Source: Psilocybe azurescens (taxonomy: Eukaryota; Basidiomycota; Agaricomycetes; Agaricales; Agrocybaceae). From it: 64,000 nt of DNA. Position 1 is the first letter of the stretch. Every line of letters begins with the position of its first letter. The stretch spans positions 29,080-93,079 of the forward strand of contig JAJIRX010000865.1 of NCBI GenBank assembly GCA_023853785.1. Direction: 5' to 3'. This document shows, in pieces, positions 44,125 to 55,814 of the stretch. Position numbers and translations under genes: made by a program. A model generated the notes under the pieces. It had not been told where the DNA came from, did not search any database, and worked only from the letters and a program-made list of their open reading frames with translations.

Positions 44125-47100
44125 CAGTTAAATAGCGATGTGTTCTTTTGGGTTAACGTCTCGTCAGCTTTATATCCCGGTGCTTGTTGCCCTCTTTCAT
44201 AGAACCAAGACAAGTATTCTCTCATTCCCAGTTCATGAGTAACATAGCTTCCCTGAGCAGTGATGGAGGACTTCCCGGGGCAGCATTAGAACCAAGGTCA
44301 GTAGTGCATTCCTGCTCATGTACACAGTAGCTCTTGAGTCGATATTTTGCCAGAGAGGACAATCCCAATTCCGGTTCAGATCGAACATTTTGGGGCCATC
44401 TTTCATTTTCATTGTATACTGCACTGTCCGTGGTGCATACTTTTGGCCTCCACCTTCTGCTCCATAAGTACATGGCTTATGCTGGGTCGCCTGTCGGAGG
44501 AATGTTCCCGATCGAGCTCAATGAAATTAGCCCCGTCCTCGTCAAGACGGTGAAGCCAACTTCGTGGCATATAACCCGGAGAACCAATCTCGAGAGCAGT
44601 GGGATGAGACCATGATTTGGTTGATCAAGGCATGGTCAATCACCTGTACTGCTCTAGGGGCCCCAGGAGGTCAGAAATTCCGCCTTCCAAAAAGGCAGAT
44701 TTTCTGACTCATTAAGGTGACAATTCCGCCACTGAGAGGCAGAAAGAAAGGGCGGAATGAGGTCGGAAATACATCCACGAAATTGAACGTTTCATACCCT
44801 TCCTTTTGGGACTGACCGTTGTAAGGAGTGAAATTTCCGAGCTTTAGAGATAAAAAAGCTAAAGCAAATGTCTTATTATATGATGTAAAAAGTCAAAAAT
44901 CACAACTCTATCGAAGGAAAGATAGACAGATTTTACCAATTTTATCGCACTTAAAGTACAGAAATTTATGATCCAACATGTATGGAAATCATATTTATTA
45001 ATGATATAATGACTATGAGATCTGGTCTTCACAGATCATCGAGATACATATCAGGATCAAATGGTACTACAAATTAAACACCCAAAGAAAAACTGCAACA
45101 ACCGGAAGCCAGAAGAACTTGCAAAGCAAAGGTGAGTAGAAGGAAAGCAAGATAGCACAATGACTTACATTTAATCTGTTGCATGTCAGCATTCCCCCGT
45201 CAGCGCCCTCGTATGGCTGCCCAGGCCACCGCTGCTTGTATTCACACATCACCATCCCTCCTCCAGCTTCTTCCACTTCCCCATCGGCATCATTTACATC
45301 GACTTCGGGCGCCCGTTTGAGAGTTTACCACGGAGGCGGAGTGTGAGTGCGAAGTGCTGGTGCGGGCTCAATGATACATGGGAATGTGAATGGGAGTGTG
45401 AAAGGCACTGACAAGGACAAAGAGAATGACAAAGACATAGAGAGAGACAAAGAGAGACAACTTACACCGCGCAAGACAATGTTCCAGCTCAGCAGGGATG
45501 ACGACAACAATGACAATGACGACTTCGTCTGTTGAGGAAGGGTGCCACGGGCACAACACCACGACGAAGGCAAAGTCAAAGCCGCTGCGTGACACTGACA
45601 GTATATTCTTCCGAGGACGAGGACGTGGACATCCTGCGCCTGGGCCTCCTGCCGCTGCTGCTTCACGCAAAGGCACCGTCGTTGTTTGACCAGCTGGGCG
45701 TGCCGTTCCCTCGCTTGTCACTGAGGGCAAGGCAGGAGGGCAAGGGGGTGGGACGGGCAGGTGGGGGAGTGTTGGGCGGAGTGCAAGTGCAGGTGCAGGG
45801 GGGCGCCCGGGTGGGAGAGCAGCAGGAGGTGGTGGGGCAACAGGAGGCTACCTGTTCCTGAAGGTTGCTGCTCCTGTGAGGAGGAGCTAGTCAAGTGCAG
45901 GGGGAGGAGGTGGCGACAGCAAGGACAGCAGAGGGCCAGCAGCATGCATTGCTGCTGGGCTGAGAACCGTTGAGTGCAGCAGAGGCAGCAAGAACGGCAC
46001 AGGCCCAGCAGCATCACATGCTGCTGGAAACTGAAACTGTTGAGTAGGGAGGGAGACGATGGTGCTGGTGAGAACGACGAAGGCCCTGTGGAAAATGGGC
46101 TATTATTGACGTGGAGCTTTTGCAGAGTTTGTGTAATAAATAAAGGATTTGCAAGAATGCAGAAATGTTGCGGAAAGGTACAGATAGAATATAGACTTTT
46201 TAGGCAGAATCACAACAGAATATCTTTTTGGACATAAATTTAACATGTATACAAAATTTCCACTGTTTTTAGTTAGAATATGATGGCGAATTTTTCATCC
46301 GAAATGCAACCTTTCTCCTGAGCCATATTTTGTACCTTAAACGTACATTTTGACATTCGGAATTTCAGCATTCAATTCATCCATTTTTAGATTCAGGACT
46401 TTAGGGGTGGAAATATCCGTTTCAGACATTTAAGGGTGGTTAAAAATGGAATTTCCGGCCCGATGGGGCTCATAGTGACTGGTTGCATTATTCTCCTTCC
46501 GTAAGAGTTGTAAATTCAATTCCTAACACTAGGAGACTGACTTATTATCTGACATAGATTTCCACTCAGTTTCTTTCAAATCCCAGGTATCAATGCAAAC
46601 ATATATGCGCGCACAGCAGTTCTATCTATGCTGATATGCTCAGCCATTGGTCTCATGATTGCTGGGTTCTACCTTCAGATGAAGCATAAATTCAAATCGG
46701 AAGGTTTTAACAAAGAATGGTTGAATGTCTGTGAAGCATACATATCATCACTTTCCAACGTCATCTTACTGTTAAACTACCATCAAGGCTTCCCGTGGTC
46801 TCAACAATCGAAATGCAATTGATTTCTGGATGTGCTTATGCCTCCCAGCTTCTCTACTTGCTTGGTAGGTTTTGTCCTTTGACTGGGGGTACTCAAGTAC
46901 TATCAGATGCTTACAACAATACGATATTAATAGGGCAATGTTCTTCTGTACTGTGGCTGTACTCACCATCGCAATGTGCAAAAATCCCACAAACGTAAAC
47001 GGAGTTCAATCCGAAGCGGGTACAAGCATGGCACATATCCAGCGTCATATTTCTGGTTATTCTGACTATCAGCCAAGTCGTGCAGGTATACCGCTTTGGA

Positions 47101-47270
47101 AAGCGCATTTTGAAGGCATAAACATCCTGATATTATTTTGTGTATTCCTAGATTACACTCAATTTCCCGATTCTTTCTGTAATCAGCTATTCTGGGGTGA
47201 ATGTTTTCCCATTGATGTCCCATGTCAAGTTCTGATGGTAGCCTATTTATATTTCCATTCGCTCAAGTAG
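44125..47270 (+). pseudogene. Membrane protein family member B, split by a transposon
   Basis: Plus-strand homologue of the gene at 35.3-36.6 kb. The 5' part (44125-44651) reads through RYFAREDNPNSGSDRTFWGHL and HKYMAYAGSPVGG. The transposon 44652-46477 then interrupts the codon stretch for ITCTG-CIILLP, and the remainder (46478-47270) continues with MLICSAIGLMIAGFYLQMK, LGRFCPLTGGT and MFFCTVAVLTIAMC. Further frame changes exist in both parts. Target duplication ACTG at both junctions. Confidence 0.65.
44652..46477. mobile_element. Non-autonomous TIR transposon, copy 2 (4-bp TSD)
   Basis: 1826 bp, flanked by ACTG at 44648-44651 and 46478-46481. Its ends are CTCTAGGGGCCCCAGGAGG and CCCGATGGGGCTCATAGTG. 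It shares long stretches with copy 1 (for example ATACATCCACGAAATTGAAC near 44770, and the last 400 bp) but differs in its middle (45190-45500). The empty site can be read from the intact membrane gene at about 36025-36040, confirming insertion into an exon. No transposase recognised. Confidence 0.75.
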
Positions 47271-47479
47271 TTGGTCTGACGTACCTAAACTAAACAAACA
47301 TTGCCTCCATTTCTCTCATTAAAGAGGTGTGTCAACAACGCAAAAGATCAGGACAAAGAGATTATAATGGTAGAAAGTAGTGGTGCAAGTCCAAGCTTTC
47401 TACACACCTCCAAAGCACCAATAATGCAATCAATCTTTGAGTATATATTTTCGTCGATGTTGACATCTCAGATGAGGGC

Positions 47480-49080
47480 AAAGGGAAAAAGCCGTGGCAG
47501 GGGCGTGTGGGGTGTGCTGGGGCGTGCAAGATGGGGCGTGCAAGATGGGGGCGTGCAGGCGTGCATATTCTGGTCGACGTATATCATGTACAGGTACATT
47601 TAATAGTCGTTAGGTGGTGTATACATGACTCCTTAGTCATAATTATCTCACTAGGAATGTGTGTGCGTCCAGCAAGTGTCTTTTAATAAAGTCGGTTGTA
47701 TGGTGTGACAGAGTAACATGTGACTTTTGCCTTGTAAATGTGTTTGACCCATATTCAACATACTTGGCTTGATGACCATTGCTTTGCATGGCGTAACGAG
47801 TCCTTTTGTGGGACTCATTTGAACCATCCTTGCTTACTTATGCTTATACTTTTAGCATCAAAAATTTATAATTACATATACTGAACAATTCATTATGCAC
47901 AATACCAAAAAATTGAGCAAAAGGAGCCATTTTACTATGTGGGGGCCAGATTTTTACCATCCTTCCTCACACTTTATGACCTCAAAAATTATAAGCTATA
48001 TAATGAATGACCTGCTATGCACAATGCAAAAACTGGAGAAAAGGGAGCTATTTTGTGCTGTCAGAGCCTGATTTTGCACTTTTTGGCACATTCATTACAA
48101 TATTTTGGCCCTTACATTGAACATAAAAATATAAAAATTCAGATTAATGTTCATATGAGCTGTCTAAATGAGAGTGCTAAAAATTAGATTTAACAAAGCT
48201 GCAGTTGCAAAGTTATAAATGAAAAGCATCAATTTACAAACACTGGTGATAGTACAATCAAAATGCTGGATGACAAATGCAATAGAATTCAGAATTCATG
48301 TCATGTTATCAAAGCGATGGAAGGAGTTGAGACTTGAGTGTGGTTCCACTTGCCCATCAAGTGTGGGAGATTGTGCCAAGTAAAACCAGGGCTTTGTAAG
48401 GCAAATAAAGCAAGAAAACTTAGGCAAAAATCATGTGCAGATTGCAATGAGTTTCCTTGATGAAGGACATGTGAGTACACCCAAATTTTTCTTCCTCAAA
48501 CCACCTCCTCAGGAGGAATCCATAAAATTGCACCCACTCACCTCCCGGTTATATTAGAATTTTCCTAATACTTTCAGTGTGTGTCTGTGTGTAGATACTT
48601 AAAGGTCTCCTTCTAGCCTCTTACTAGTGAGTCAACTACACTACAACACATGCTCAAGGTGACTATATAGGCTAACCACAACATAACACGTCTGGCTTCT
48701 TGTCTCAACTTCAAGTGGCGTAGAATCACGTGACCTGAACCCCTATGTAGTCACTTTCACCCAACCACACGGAATCACGAGATTCTGCCTCCTCAAATCA
48801 TCTGACTTGCTTGAAAGCTCTAGACTTGCTGATTACAAAGTGCATCATTCAGCAAAAATAACTCAGGAGAAGCCAGTTTTACAAAAGCAATTCACGTTCA
48901 CATCACGTTATTAAAGACAAAATAGGAAATATATTTGCACAAAGATAGATTCTTGACATTGCACCCTCGCTGGGTCCCTGTGTAAAAGAACAAGTTTTTA
49001 CTTATGTAAAGGACTCATAACATCAAATGCAAGAAGGTGGCCGGCGAATGCAATGGTGACCCAACTTTGAACCACCCTAT
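47480..49080. other. Spacer at the centre of a large inverted repeat
   Basis: Separates arm B (ending about 47475) from arm C (starting about 49080). AT-rich. It holds a G-rich GGGGCGTGCAAGATGG duplication at about 47517-47560 and a rough 120-bp duplication near 47880-48080. No gene found. Confidence 0.45.
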
Positions 49081-50396
49081 TAATCTCTTTGTGCTGATCT
49101 TTTGCATTGTCGACTAACCTCTTTAATAAAATGTTAGCAGGCAATGTTTTTAGTTTAAGTACATCAGAAAAACTACAAACAAACAGAAATATAAATAGGC
49201 TACCATCAGGACTTGACATGGGACATCAATGGGAAAAAATTAAACACAGAATAGTTGATTACAGAAAGAAATGGGAATTTGAGTGTGATCTCAGAATACA
49301 CGAAATAATATCAGGATCTTTATGCCTCCAGAATGCGCTTTCCAAAGCGGTATACCTGAGTAACTTGGCCAACAGTCATAATAGCCGGAAATATGACGCT
49401 CGATATTTGCCATGCTTGTACTCGTTTCTGATTGAACTCCATTTTGTTCGTGGGATTTACGCACATTGCGATGGTGAGCAAAGTCACAATACAGAAGAAC
49501 ATCGCCCTATTCATATTGTATCGTTGTAAGCATCCGATAGTGCTTGAGTATGCCCAGTCACGGGGCAAAACTCACCAGGCAAATAGAGAAGCTGGGAGGC
49601 ATAGACATGTCCAGAATTCAACTGCATCTCGATTGTTGAGACCGCGGGAAGCCTTAATGGTAGTTTAAAAGTAAGATGATGTTTGAAAGTGACGATATAC
49701 TTCACTGACCCTCAACCATTCTTTAATGAAACACTCCGATTTGAATTTATGCTTCATCTGAAGGTAGAACCCAGCAATCATGAGACCAATAGCGGCGCAT
49801 ATCAGCACAGATAGAACTGCTGTGCGCGCATATATGTTTGCATTGATACCTAGGATTTGAAAGAAACTGAGTGGAAATCTATGTCAGATAATAAATTAAT
49901 TTTCTAGTGTTAGGGTCTGAATTTACAGCTCTTACAGAAGGAGAATAATGCAACCAGTGCAGGTGATTGACCATGCCTTGATCAACGAAATCATGGTCTC
50001 ATCCCACTTCTCGCAAGATCGGTTCTCTGAGTTGTGTGCTGCGAAGTTGGCTTCACAGTCTTGACGAGGATGACAGTTAATTTCATTGAGCCCAATCGGG
50101 AAATTTCTCCGATAGGCGACTTGCCATAAGCCATATATCTATGGAGTAGAATGTGGAGGCCAAAGTATGCACCACTGCCAGTGCAGCATACAACGAAAAT
50201 GAAAGATGACCCCAAAGGTCCGTTCTGACTCGAAATTGAGATTTTCGTTTCTAGTAAAATATCAACTCAAGAGGTACTGTGTAGTTGATCAGGAATGCGC
50301 TGCTGACCTCGATTCTCGTGTTGCCCTGGGTTCTTCATCACTGCTCAGGGAAGCTGTGGAACTCATAAACTGGGAGTGAATGAGGTCTTTACACGG

Positions 50397-50690
50397 CCCC
50401 CATTTTTGGTCGGACTCCGGTCGGACTCCGTTGGACTTTCTATATTCAGAATGACAATTTTTCTGGCCTAGGACTGCTGAAATTTTCTGGTGAGATTCCG
50501 GTGAGATTCCGGTGAAAGTCCGACTGGACTACAAGTCCAACGGACTGTCCGGGCGGACTGTCCACTGGAAATGACCGGACAGGACCAACGGAAGTCCAAT
50601 GGAAGTCCATCGGAATCCCACCGGACATGACCATTGGAATTCCAGCGGACAAGTCCAACAGAATTCCAATGGAAGTCCAACGGATGTCCT
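50397..50690. repeat. Left subterminal TCCRAYGGA array of the 3-kb element
   Basis: Many copies of GTCCAACGGAAGTCC-like strings (TCCAACGGA, TCCAATGGA, TCCATCGGA, TCCACTGGA), mostly self-complementary cores spaced by 10-20 bp. A matching array lies at 53095-53415. Such arrays often bind a transposase; that is inferred here. Confidence 0.65.
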
Positions 50691-50721
50691 TTTATTATAA
50701 TTTATACTAGTATAGAAAAAA

Positions 50722-50800
50722 AAGACACTAACGAGAATTGAACTCGGGCATTGGAGAATGCCGAACGCAAGCAGGATAAACCAACTGAGCCACAAAGGCT
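50722..50800 (-). other. tRNA-like sequence, probably a pseudogene or SINE head
   Basis: On the minus strand GGCTCAGTTGGTTTA (A-box-like) is followed by a T-arm-like CGAG-TTCAATT-CTCG. The outer ends do not pair as an acceptor stem and the anticodon loop lacks U33, so an intact tRNA is not supported. Confidence 0.3.
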
Positions 50801-50998
50801 TATGAAAAATAATAAAATTAGTTAAATAGATAGTGATGCGGCCGAAATTCTCGGCACTGCTCAGCACGGGACAAACAACAATGCAGCGTGTGACATGTTG
50901 ATGCCACGTCGGTCCATTGTTGATTCCGACCCCAACCCTTTTTCCTTCCACCACCACCACCGCCTCGTTGGTCGGAGCCAGGCGAGAGCCAACCCGAC

Positions 50999-52260
50999 AT
51001 GACAGAGGACGAGAACGACCACGATGGCCACACCGGCGAGGACGAGGACCACGACGAGGACCGCGAGGGGCGAGGGGCGAGGGCGAGGGCGAGGACCGCG
51101 AGGACCACAGCTAGGACCACAGCTAGGACCACGACCATGACGGTGAGGACCAAGACACCGGCGTGGACCAGGACAAGGGCGAGGACAGCGGCGAGAGCAA
51201 GGACAGCAGCGAGGACGAGGACAGCGGCGAGGGCGAGGATGACGGCGAAGGCAGTACAGCGGCGGGGACGAGGGCGAGGGCAAGGGCAAGTATGGCAGCG
51301 AGGACGAGGACAGCGGCGAGGGCAAGTACAGCGGCGGGGACGAGGACAACGGCAAGGGCAAGTACAGCGGCGAGGGCAAGTTCAGCGGCGAGGGCAAGTA
51401 CAGCGGCAAGAGCAAGTACAGCGGCAAGAGCAAGTACAGCGGCAAGGGCAAGTACAGCGGCAAGAGCAAGTACAGCGGCAAGAGCAAGTACAGCGGCAAG
51501 GGCAAGTACAGCGGCAAGAGCAAGTACAGCGGCAAGAGCAAGTACAGCGGCAAGAGCAAGTACAGCGGCAAGAGCAAGTACAGCGGCAAGAGCAAGTACA
51601 GCGGCAAGAGCAAGTACAGCGGCAAGAGCAAGTACAGCGGCGGGGGGGCGAGAGACGACGGCGAGGGCAAGTACAGCAGCGAGGACGAGGACGGCAGCGA
51701 GGACAAGTACGGCAGCGAGGACGAGAACGACGGCGAGGGCGAGTACGGCGGCGGGGACGAGGACGACGGCGAGGGCAAGTCACGGCAGCAAGGACGAGGA
51801 CGGCAGCAAGGGCAAGTACAGCGGCGGGGACGAGGATGACGGCGAGGGCAAGTATCGGCGGCGAGGGCAAGTACAGCAGCGAGGGCAAGTACAGCAGCGA
51901 GGGCAAGTACAGCAGCGAGGGCAAGTACAGCAGCGAGGGCAAGTACAGCAGCGAGGGCAAGTACAGCAGCGAGGGCAAGTACAGCAGCGAGGGCAAGTAC
52001 AGCAGCGAGGGGCGAGTACAGCAGCGAGGACGAGGACAGCGGCGAGGGCAAGTACGGCAGCGGGGACAAGGATGACGGCGAGGGCAAGTACGGGCGGCAG
52101 GGAGAGGACGACGGCAAGGGCGAGTACAGCGGCGGGGACAAGGACGAGGGGCGAGGGTGAGTACAGCAGCAAGGACGTGGATGGCGAGGACAAGGACGTG
52201 GACGTGGACAGCGAGGACAGCGAGGGCGAGGACAAGGACAACCCGCGACGATGGCACCGA
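50999..52260 (+). CDS. Low-complexity repeat ORF in the 3-kb element (frame uncertain)
   Basis: All three plus frames stay open for long stretches because the DNA is an 18-bp-type repeat. The most protein-like reading is acidic and Gly/Ser/Lys/Tyr-rich: MTEDENDHDGHTGEDEDHDE at the start, GEDSGESKDSSEDEDSGEGE near 51180, and repeated GKYSGKS or GKYSSE units in the arrays. Reading it through requires frame changes near 51090 and 51255. The alternatives are RASTAA or QVQRQE repeats. Whether it is translated is unknown. Confidence 0.3.
51394..51640 (+). repeat. 18-bp tandem repeat, AGTACAGCGGCAAGAGCA type
   Basis: About 14 near-perfect copies of CAAGTACAGCGGCAAGAG, some with GGGC instead of GAGC. 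Repeats in multiples of three bases keep all frames open. Confidence 0.9.
51864..52010 (+). repeat. 18-bp tandem repeat, GAGGGCAAGTACAGCAGC type
   Basis: Eight near-perfect copies of the same 18-bp family in a slightly different variant, about 220 bp downstream of the first array. Confidence 0.9.
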
Positions 52261-53025
52261 CAGATACCACCACGGCGACGACAACACGCTGACGATGACA
52301 CCGACACAACGACAACACCGACACATACCACAACAGGTACAGACTGCGACGACCCGCGACAAAGGGACCGACGGGTGCCAGGAGAGGCACAGTGGACGAC
52401 GACACCGACCACGTACCACAACGGGTACGGACTGTGACGACGTGTACCACCACGGCGACAGCAAGGACGACAGGGACGACCACAACACGCCGACGACAGC
52501 AGCAACACATACCACAACACGTACAGACAACAGCGACACGTACCACAACACGTACAGACGACACCGACGATGATACTGACGCGTACCATGGCAGGTACGG
52601 CTGACGACAACACCCGACGGCAACACCGACGCATATAACAACGGGTATGGCTGACCACGACATCAATAACGCAGATGACGACACCACCAATATACCCTAC
52701 GCCCCCCTTTTTCCGTTCTTTCTTTCTGTTTTTCTTTTTTGTTTCTTTTTTATTATGTTTTTATTTTATTTTTACCTGTATATAATCATGTAGTATATAG
52801 TTTTTAATATATTATATTACATTGTCACATAAATTTAAGCTAAGATTAAAGTATTCCAGTTGGAATCCAATTGGATTCCATTCCATGTGAATTTAAAGTT
52901 GGACTTAGTGAAATTCACAAAGTCAGATAATAATGTAGTATATAGTTTACAATATATTATATTACATTGTTACATGAATTAAAGATAAGATTGAAGTATT
53001 ATTCTAGTGACCTAGCTTCCTTAAT

Positions 53026-53178
53026 ATGGCTCCCAAAGCTTCCAAGAACACTGCTACTGTCCCTAACTCCCCTCCCAAGTTTGCAATTGAACCAGCGACA
53101 GTCCACTGGACATCCACTGGACATCCACTGGACTCCACTGGACAGAGCACTCTTGGATCTGGTCTAATTAAGTGCTGA
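53026..53178 (+). CDS. Short ORF with a transposon-protein-like start
   Basis: ATG at 53026 reads MAPKASKNTATVPNSPPKF and then runs into the repeat array (HWTSTGHPLDST). Basic Pro/Lys/Ser starts like this are common in fungal transposon-encoded Myb/SANT-like proteins, but no domain follows. It could be an orphan first exon of the element's lost gene. Confidence 0.25.
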   Translation: MAPKASKNTATVPNSPPKFAIEPATVHWTSTGHPLDSTGQSTLGSGLIKC

Positions 53179-53415
53179 GAGTCCAGTGGAAGTCCAGTGG
53201 AAGTCCAACGGAAGTCCAACGGACTGGACAGTCCGGCCAGTCCACCTGTTTTCTGTCTTGAAGTGACTTGACCGGACTTTGACCGGAATTTGGCCGGACT
53301 CTGACTGGACTGGTACCGAATTTTGTCAAGTCCAATGGAATCCGTTGGACATCCAATGGACTGTCCATTGGAATTGGCTGGGTCCGGTGAAAGTCCGTTG
53401 GAGTCCAACGGAATA
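53095..53415. repeat. Right subterminal TCCRAYGGA array of the 3-kb element
   Basis: Same short strings as at 50397-50690 (TCCACTGGA, TCCAACGGA, TCCAATGGA), ending at the right terminal inverted repeat. Confidence 0.65.
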
Positions 53416-53929
53416 TGGGGGCACTGTAAAGTACATGAGTGAATGAGAGCGTAACTGGAGGAGGTTTGTGTTAGTTCTACGAAAGAGGGCAAAGAGAGTG
53501 GGATATGAAACTGACAAGACGTTAGCCCAGCAGAAGACATCGCTATTTAACTGCAGATCATCTGGGGACATTACTGAAAATAGAAACCGTACCACGAGTT
53601 AATACCAATATATTAAGCTTGGACATTACACAACCTTAACAGAATTACAACCAAGGCATTCTCCGAATCTCTACTAAACATTTAGAAACCTCGCTATGCC
53701 GGTACCTGGCATGCTCTATAATGAGCAATGCTCGGCGCTTTCAAAGTTCTCAAGGAGTGACATCAAAAAACCAGCGGATTACGTGGGCTTAGACATTTTG
53801 CCATCCGCATTAGAGAGGCCCAAGGGAGCAAGCTCCCCAATAACACACAGTCCATAATCGAAGACACGACCGAGTTGAACCCCACGAAGAGTCTCCATGC
53901 TATCCCCTATCCGTTCTCTGCCCTCTGTT

Positions 53930-55330
53930 GGTGATTCCTGATTGGCTGATAATGGCAAAAGACCTTTATATGACATAGTTTTCCGTCATAAATTCGATGA
54001 CTCTATATGGGCAACGACGGGGAAGACGTCTAGCGCAGTCTAAGCCACAGTTTGCTAATAGCGGTTTCAGGACTTGGTGAACGCAAACGCACACACAAAC
54101 TCTAACTGAAATACAAAGGTAAACGAAATGGACAACGCAAACGCAAACTCCGACTCTATGTAACTGCAACGCAAATGCTGTGGGGATCGACTCAAGATCG
54201 CTGATTTCCTGGTCCCTGGTGGGTCACGCACGACGCACGACTCTAGAGCGGAGAAAATGCATACGAATACGAAGGATACTTGGAGACTGATCTTGTTCGA
54301 CTGAGGACTTTAACTTCTGCGGTACTACTCTACCGGCTATTGGCATGCCAGTGGTGGTCAGCTAAGAACAGAGCATCTGTTGAACGCTTTGCCCTGATGA
54401 TTCCCTGAATTGAAGTGGTGCTACTATGCTGATATATATATACCACGGCTGTGTAATTAAAAAAACGAACTCACCGCAGTCGTTTGATAGTAAACTAATA
54501 CAGCGATGTGTGCATTCGACATTCATGCAGCATGGCGCTTGCCTCTTCCGCCTGCTATCCCACTGCGGCTGTCATCCGAACTATGTACCCCGAAAGCGAG
54601 AGCTGACGAAGTTTGAACCGGTAGATAATCATAAGTACCTCCTCACCGATGGTTACATACACGTGTATGGGCTTCTGCGCGTTGGTTTAGAATCTAGATT
54701 GATTCTCGGTCCGGAGCGGGCGTCCTGGTCCAGGGCTGGCTGCCCGCTGAGTGTTAATGATAATGGTAATGGTAATATACTATATAGTATAGTATCGCCA
54801 TCGCGAGCCAATCGACCAAGGGGAGTTAGAGTTGTGCAACTTGAATTACCGTCGCCGGTGGAGCGAGCTGAGTCACGGGTGCGTAGTCTCTCTCTATCGT
54901 CCCAGAATGCGTATGTATGTATTAGCAGTGATAGTAGCAGAGTGCACATACTCAGGCCGTCTAACGGCCATTGAGTAACTACTTGCGATAAATATATCTG
55001 GTCATATCTCCCTTGTCTCTCTGTAATCGTAATTACGGTGGGCGCACTCTCCTCTCATCATCCTCATCTCTAACAATCGCTAACAAAGACAAAATAAAAC
55101 ACTGCACCTCAATGCCAGCACTAGCATCATCTACATCAATTGGAATAGGAATACCTACCCATAGCCATCCCCACGTTGAGAGTGAAACTACAATCGCCGG
55201 TGGAGAGCTGAGTCACGAGTGCGTAGTCAATCTCGAATCTCGAGTCCCAGAAAGCACTAGTAGTGATAGCGATAGACACATCACATATACAAGCCATCTA
55301 ACGTTCATCTAACGGCCATCAACAATAAAT
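53930..55330 (+). repeat. Dispersed repeat unit copy C (core1, core2, GDT1 piece, core2)
   Basis: Core1 starts at about 53940 (GATTGGCTGATAATGG) and runs past ATGCTGATATATATATACCACGG (about 54427). Core2 is about 54680-55020 (CGCGAGCCAATCGACC, TCTAACGGCCATTGAGTAA). A short GDT1 tail remnant follows (about 55030-55200), then another core2 piece to 55330. It matches copy B inverted. Confidence 0.6.
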
Positions 55331-55790
55331 ATATTTTGTCGTGTCTCCTCTCCTCTCCTCTCCTCTCGCTGTAATCATAATCATGTATCACGGTGTACCC
55401 TCCTCTCCTCATCGTTAACAATAACAAATCACCGCGCCGAGCACCAACACCAACCCCAACACCACCATCATCTACATCCACCGGGATAGGAATACCCATC
55501 CCCACGTTGAGCGACTCAGAGGCGGAGGTGACGAACCCCTCGTAGAGGTATATGAGGCCGAAGAGGAGGAAGAGCGCGGAGCCGCCGTATGTCACTGGTT
55601 GTTCATATTGGAATTAGCTCTATTTTCGATTTCTTTTTTGAAAGAGAGGGAGAGGGAGTGTGTGTGTGTGTGAGGGATTGAGTCGGAGAGAGAGGAGGGG
55701 AGTAGAGGTAGAGGAAGGGGAAAGGAAGGAGGGAGAAGGAGGAAACGCACCATGCTTGACCGATATCTTCGTCGACACGTACCGGCCCCT
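55305..55790 (-). pseudogene. GDT1 3' fragment in copy C
   Basis: The minus strand encodes part of the penultimate exon (YVSTKISVKH, about 55760-55788), an intron with GTGCGT donor and AG acceptor, then TYGGSALFLLFGLIYLYEGF, SASESLNVGMGIPIPVDVDD and a long read-through tail ending at 55305. The first 3/4 of the gene is absent: upstream the sequence switches to core1 at about 55800. Same breakpoint type as in copy B. Confidence 0.72.
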
Positions 55791-55814
55791 GACATCCGTT
55801 CTTCTTCGCCCTTC

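Larger units (their letters stand above)
50385..53436. mobile_element. 3052-bp MULE-like element with subterminal repeats
   Basis: Flanked by the 11-bp direct repeat GAGTGAATGAG (50374-50384 and 53437-53447). The ends are inverted: GTCTTTACACGGCCCCCAT on the left and, reversed, GTACTTTACAGTGCCCCCAT on the right. A 9-11-bp target duplication points to a Mutator-like element, but no MULE transposase was recognised. About 300 bp inside each end are dense copies of short palindromic TCCAACGGA/TCCATTGGA strings. The centre (50999-52260) is a long purine-rich tandem repeat. It sits inside membrane gene copy C. Confidence 0.6.
49180..53560 (-). pseudogene. Membrane protein family member C, split by a 3-kb element
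   Basis: Minus-strand homologue of the gene at 35.3-36.6 kb. Its 5' end is at about 53560-53437 and its remainder at 50384-49180, separated by the element 50385-53436. Recognisable parts are FIFVVCCTGSGAYFGLHILL and HRYMAYGKSPIGEISR (about 50210-50090), the GFYLQMK region near 49770, and MFFCIVTLLTIAMCVNPTNK with IMTVGQVTQVYRFGKR (about 49505-49330). The insertion lies in the 5' exon region, so no full-length product is expected. Confidence 0.65.

Noticed and set aside
51163..52690. Very long ORFs on both strands (up to 609 codons) in the 18-bp repeat region
   Set aside because: They exist in nearly every frame because the repeat is a multiple of three bases without stops. At most one acidic plus-strand frame looks protein-like.
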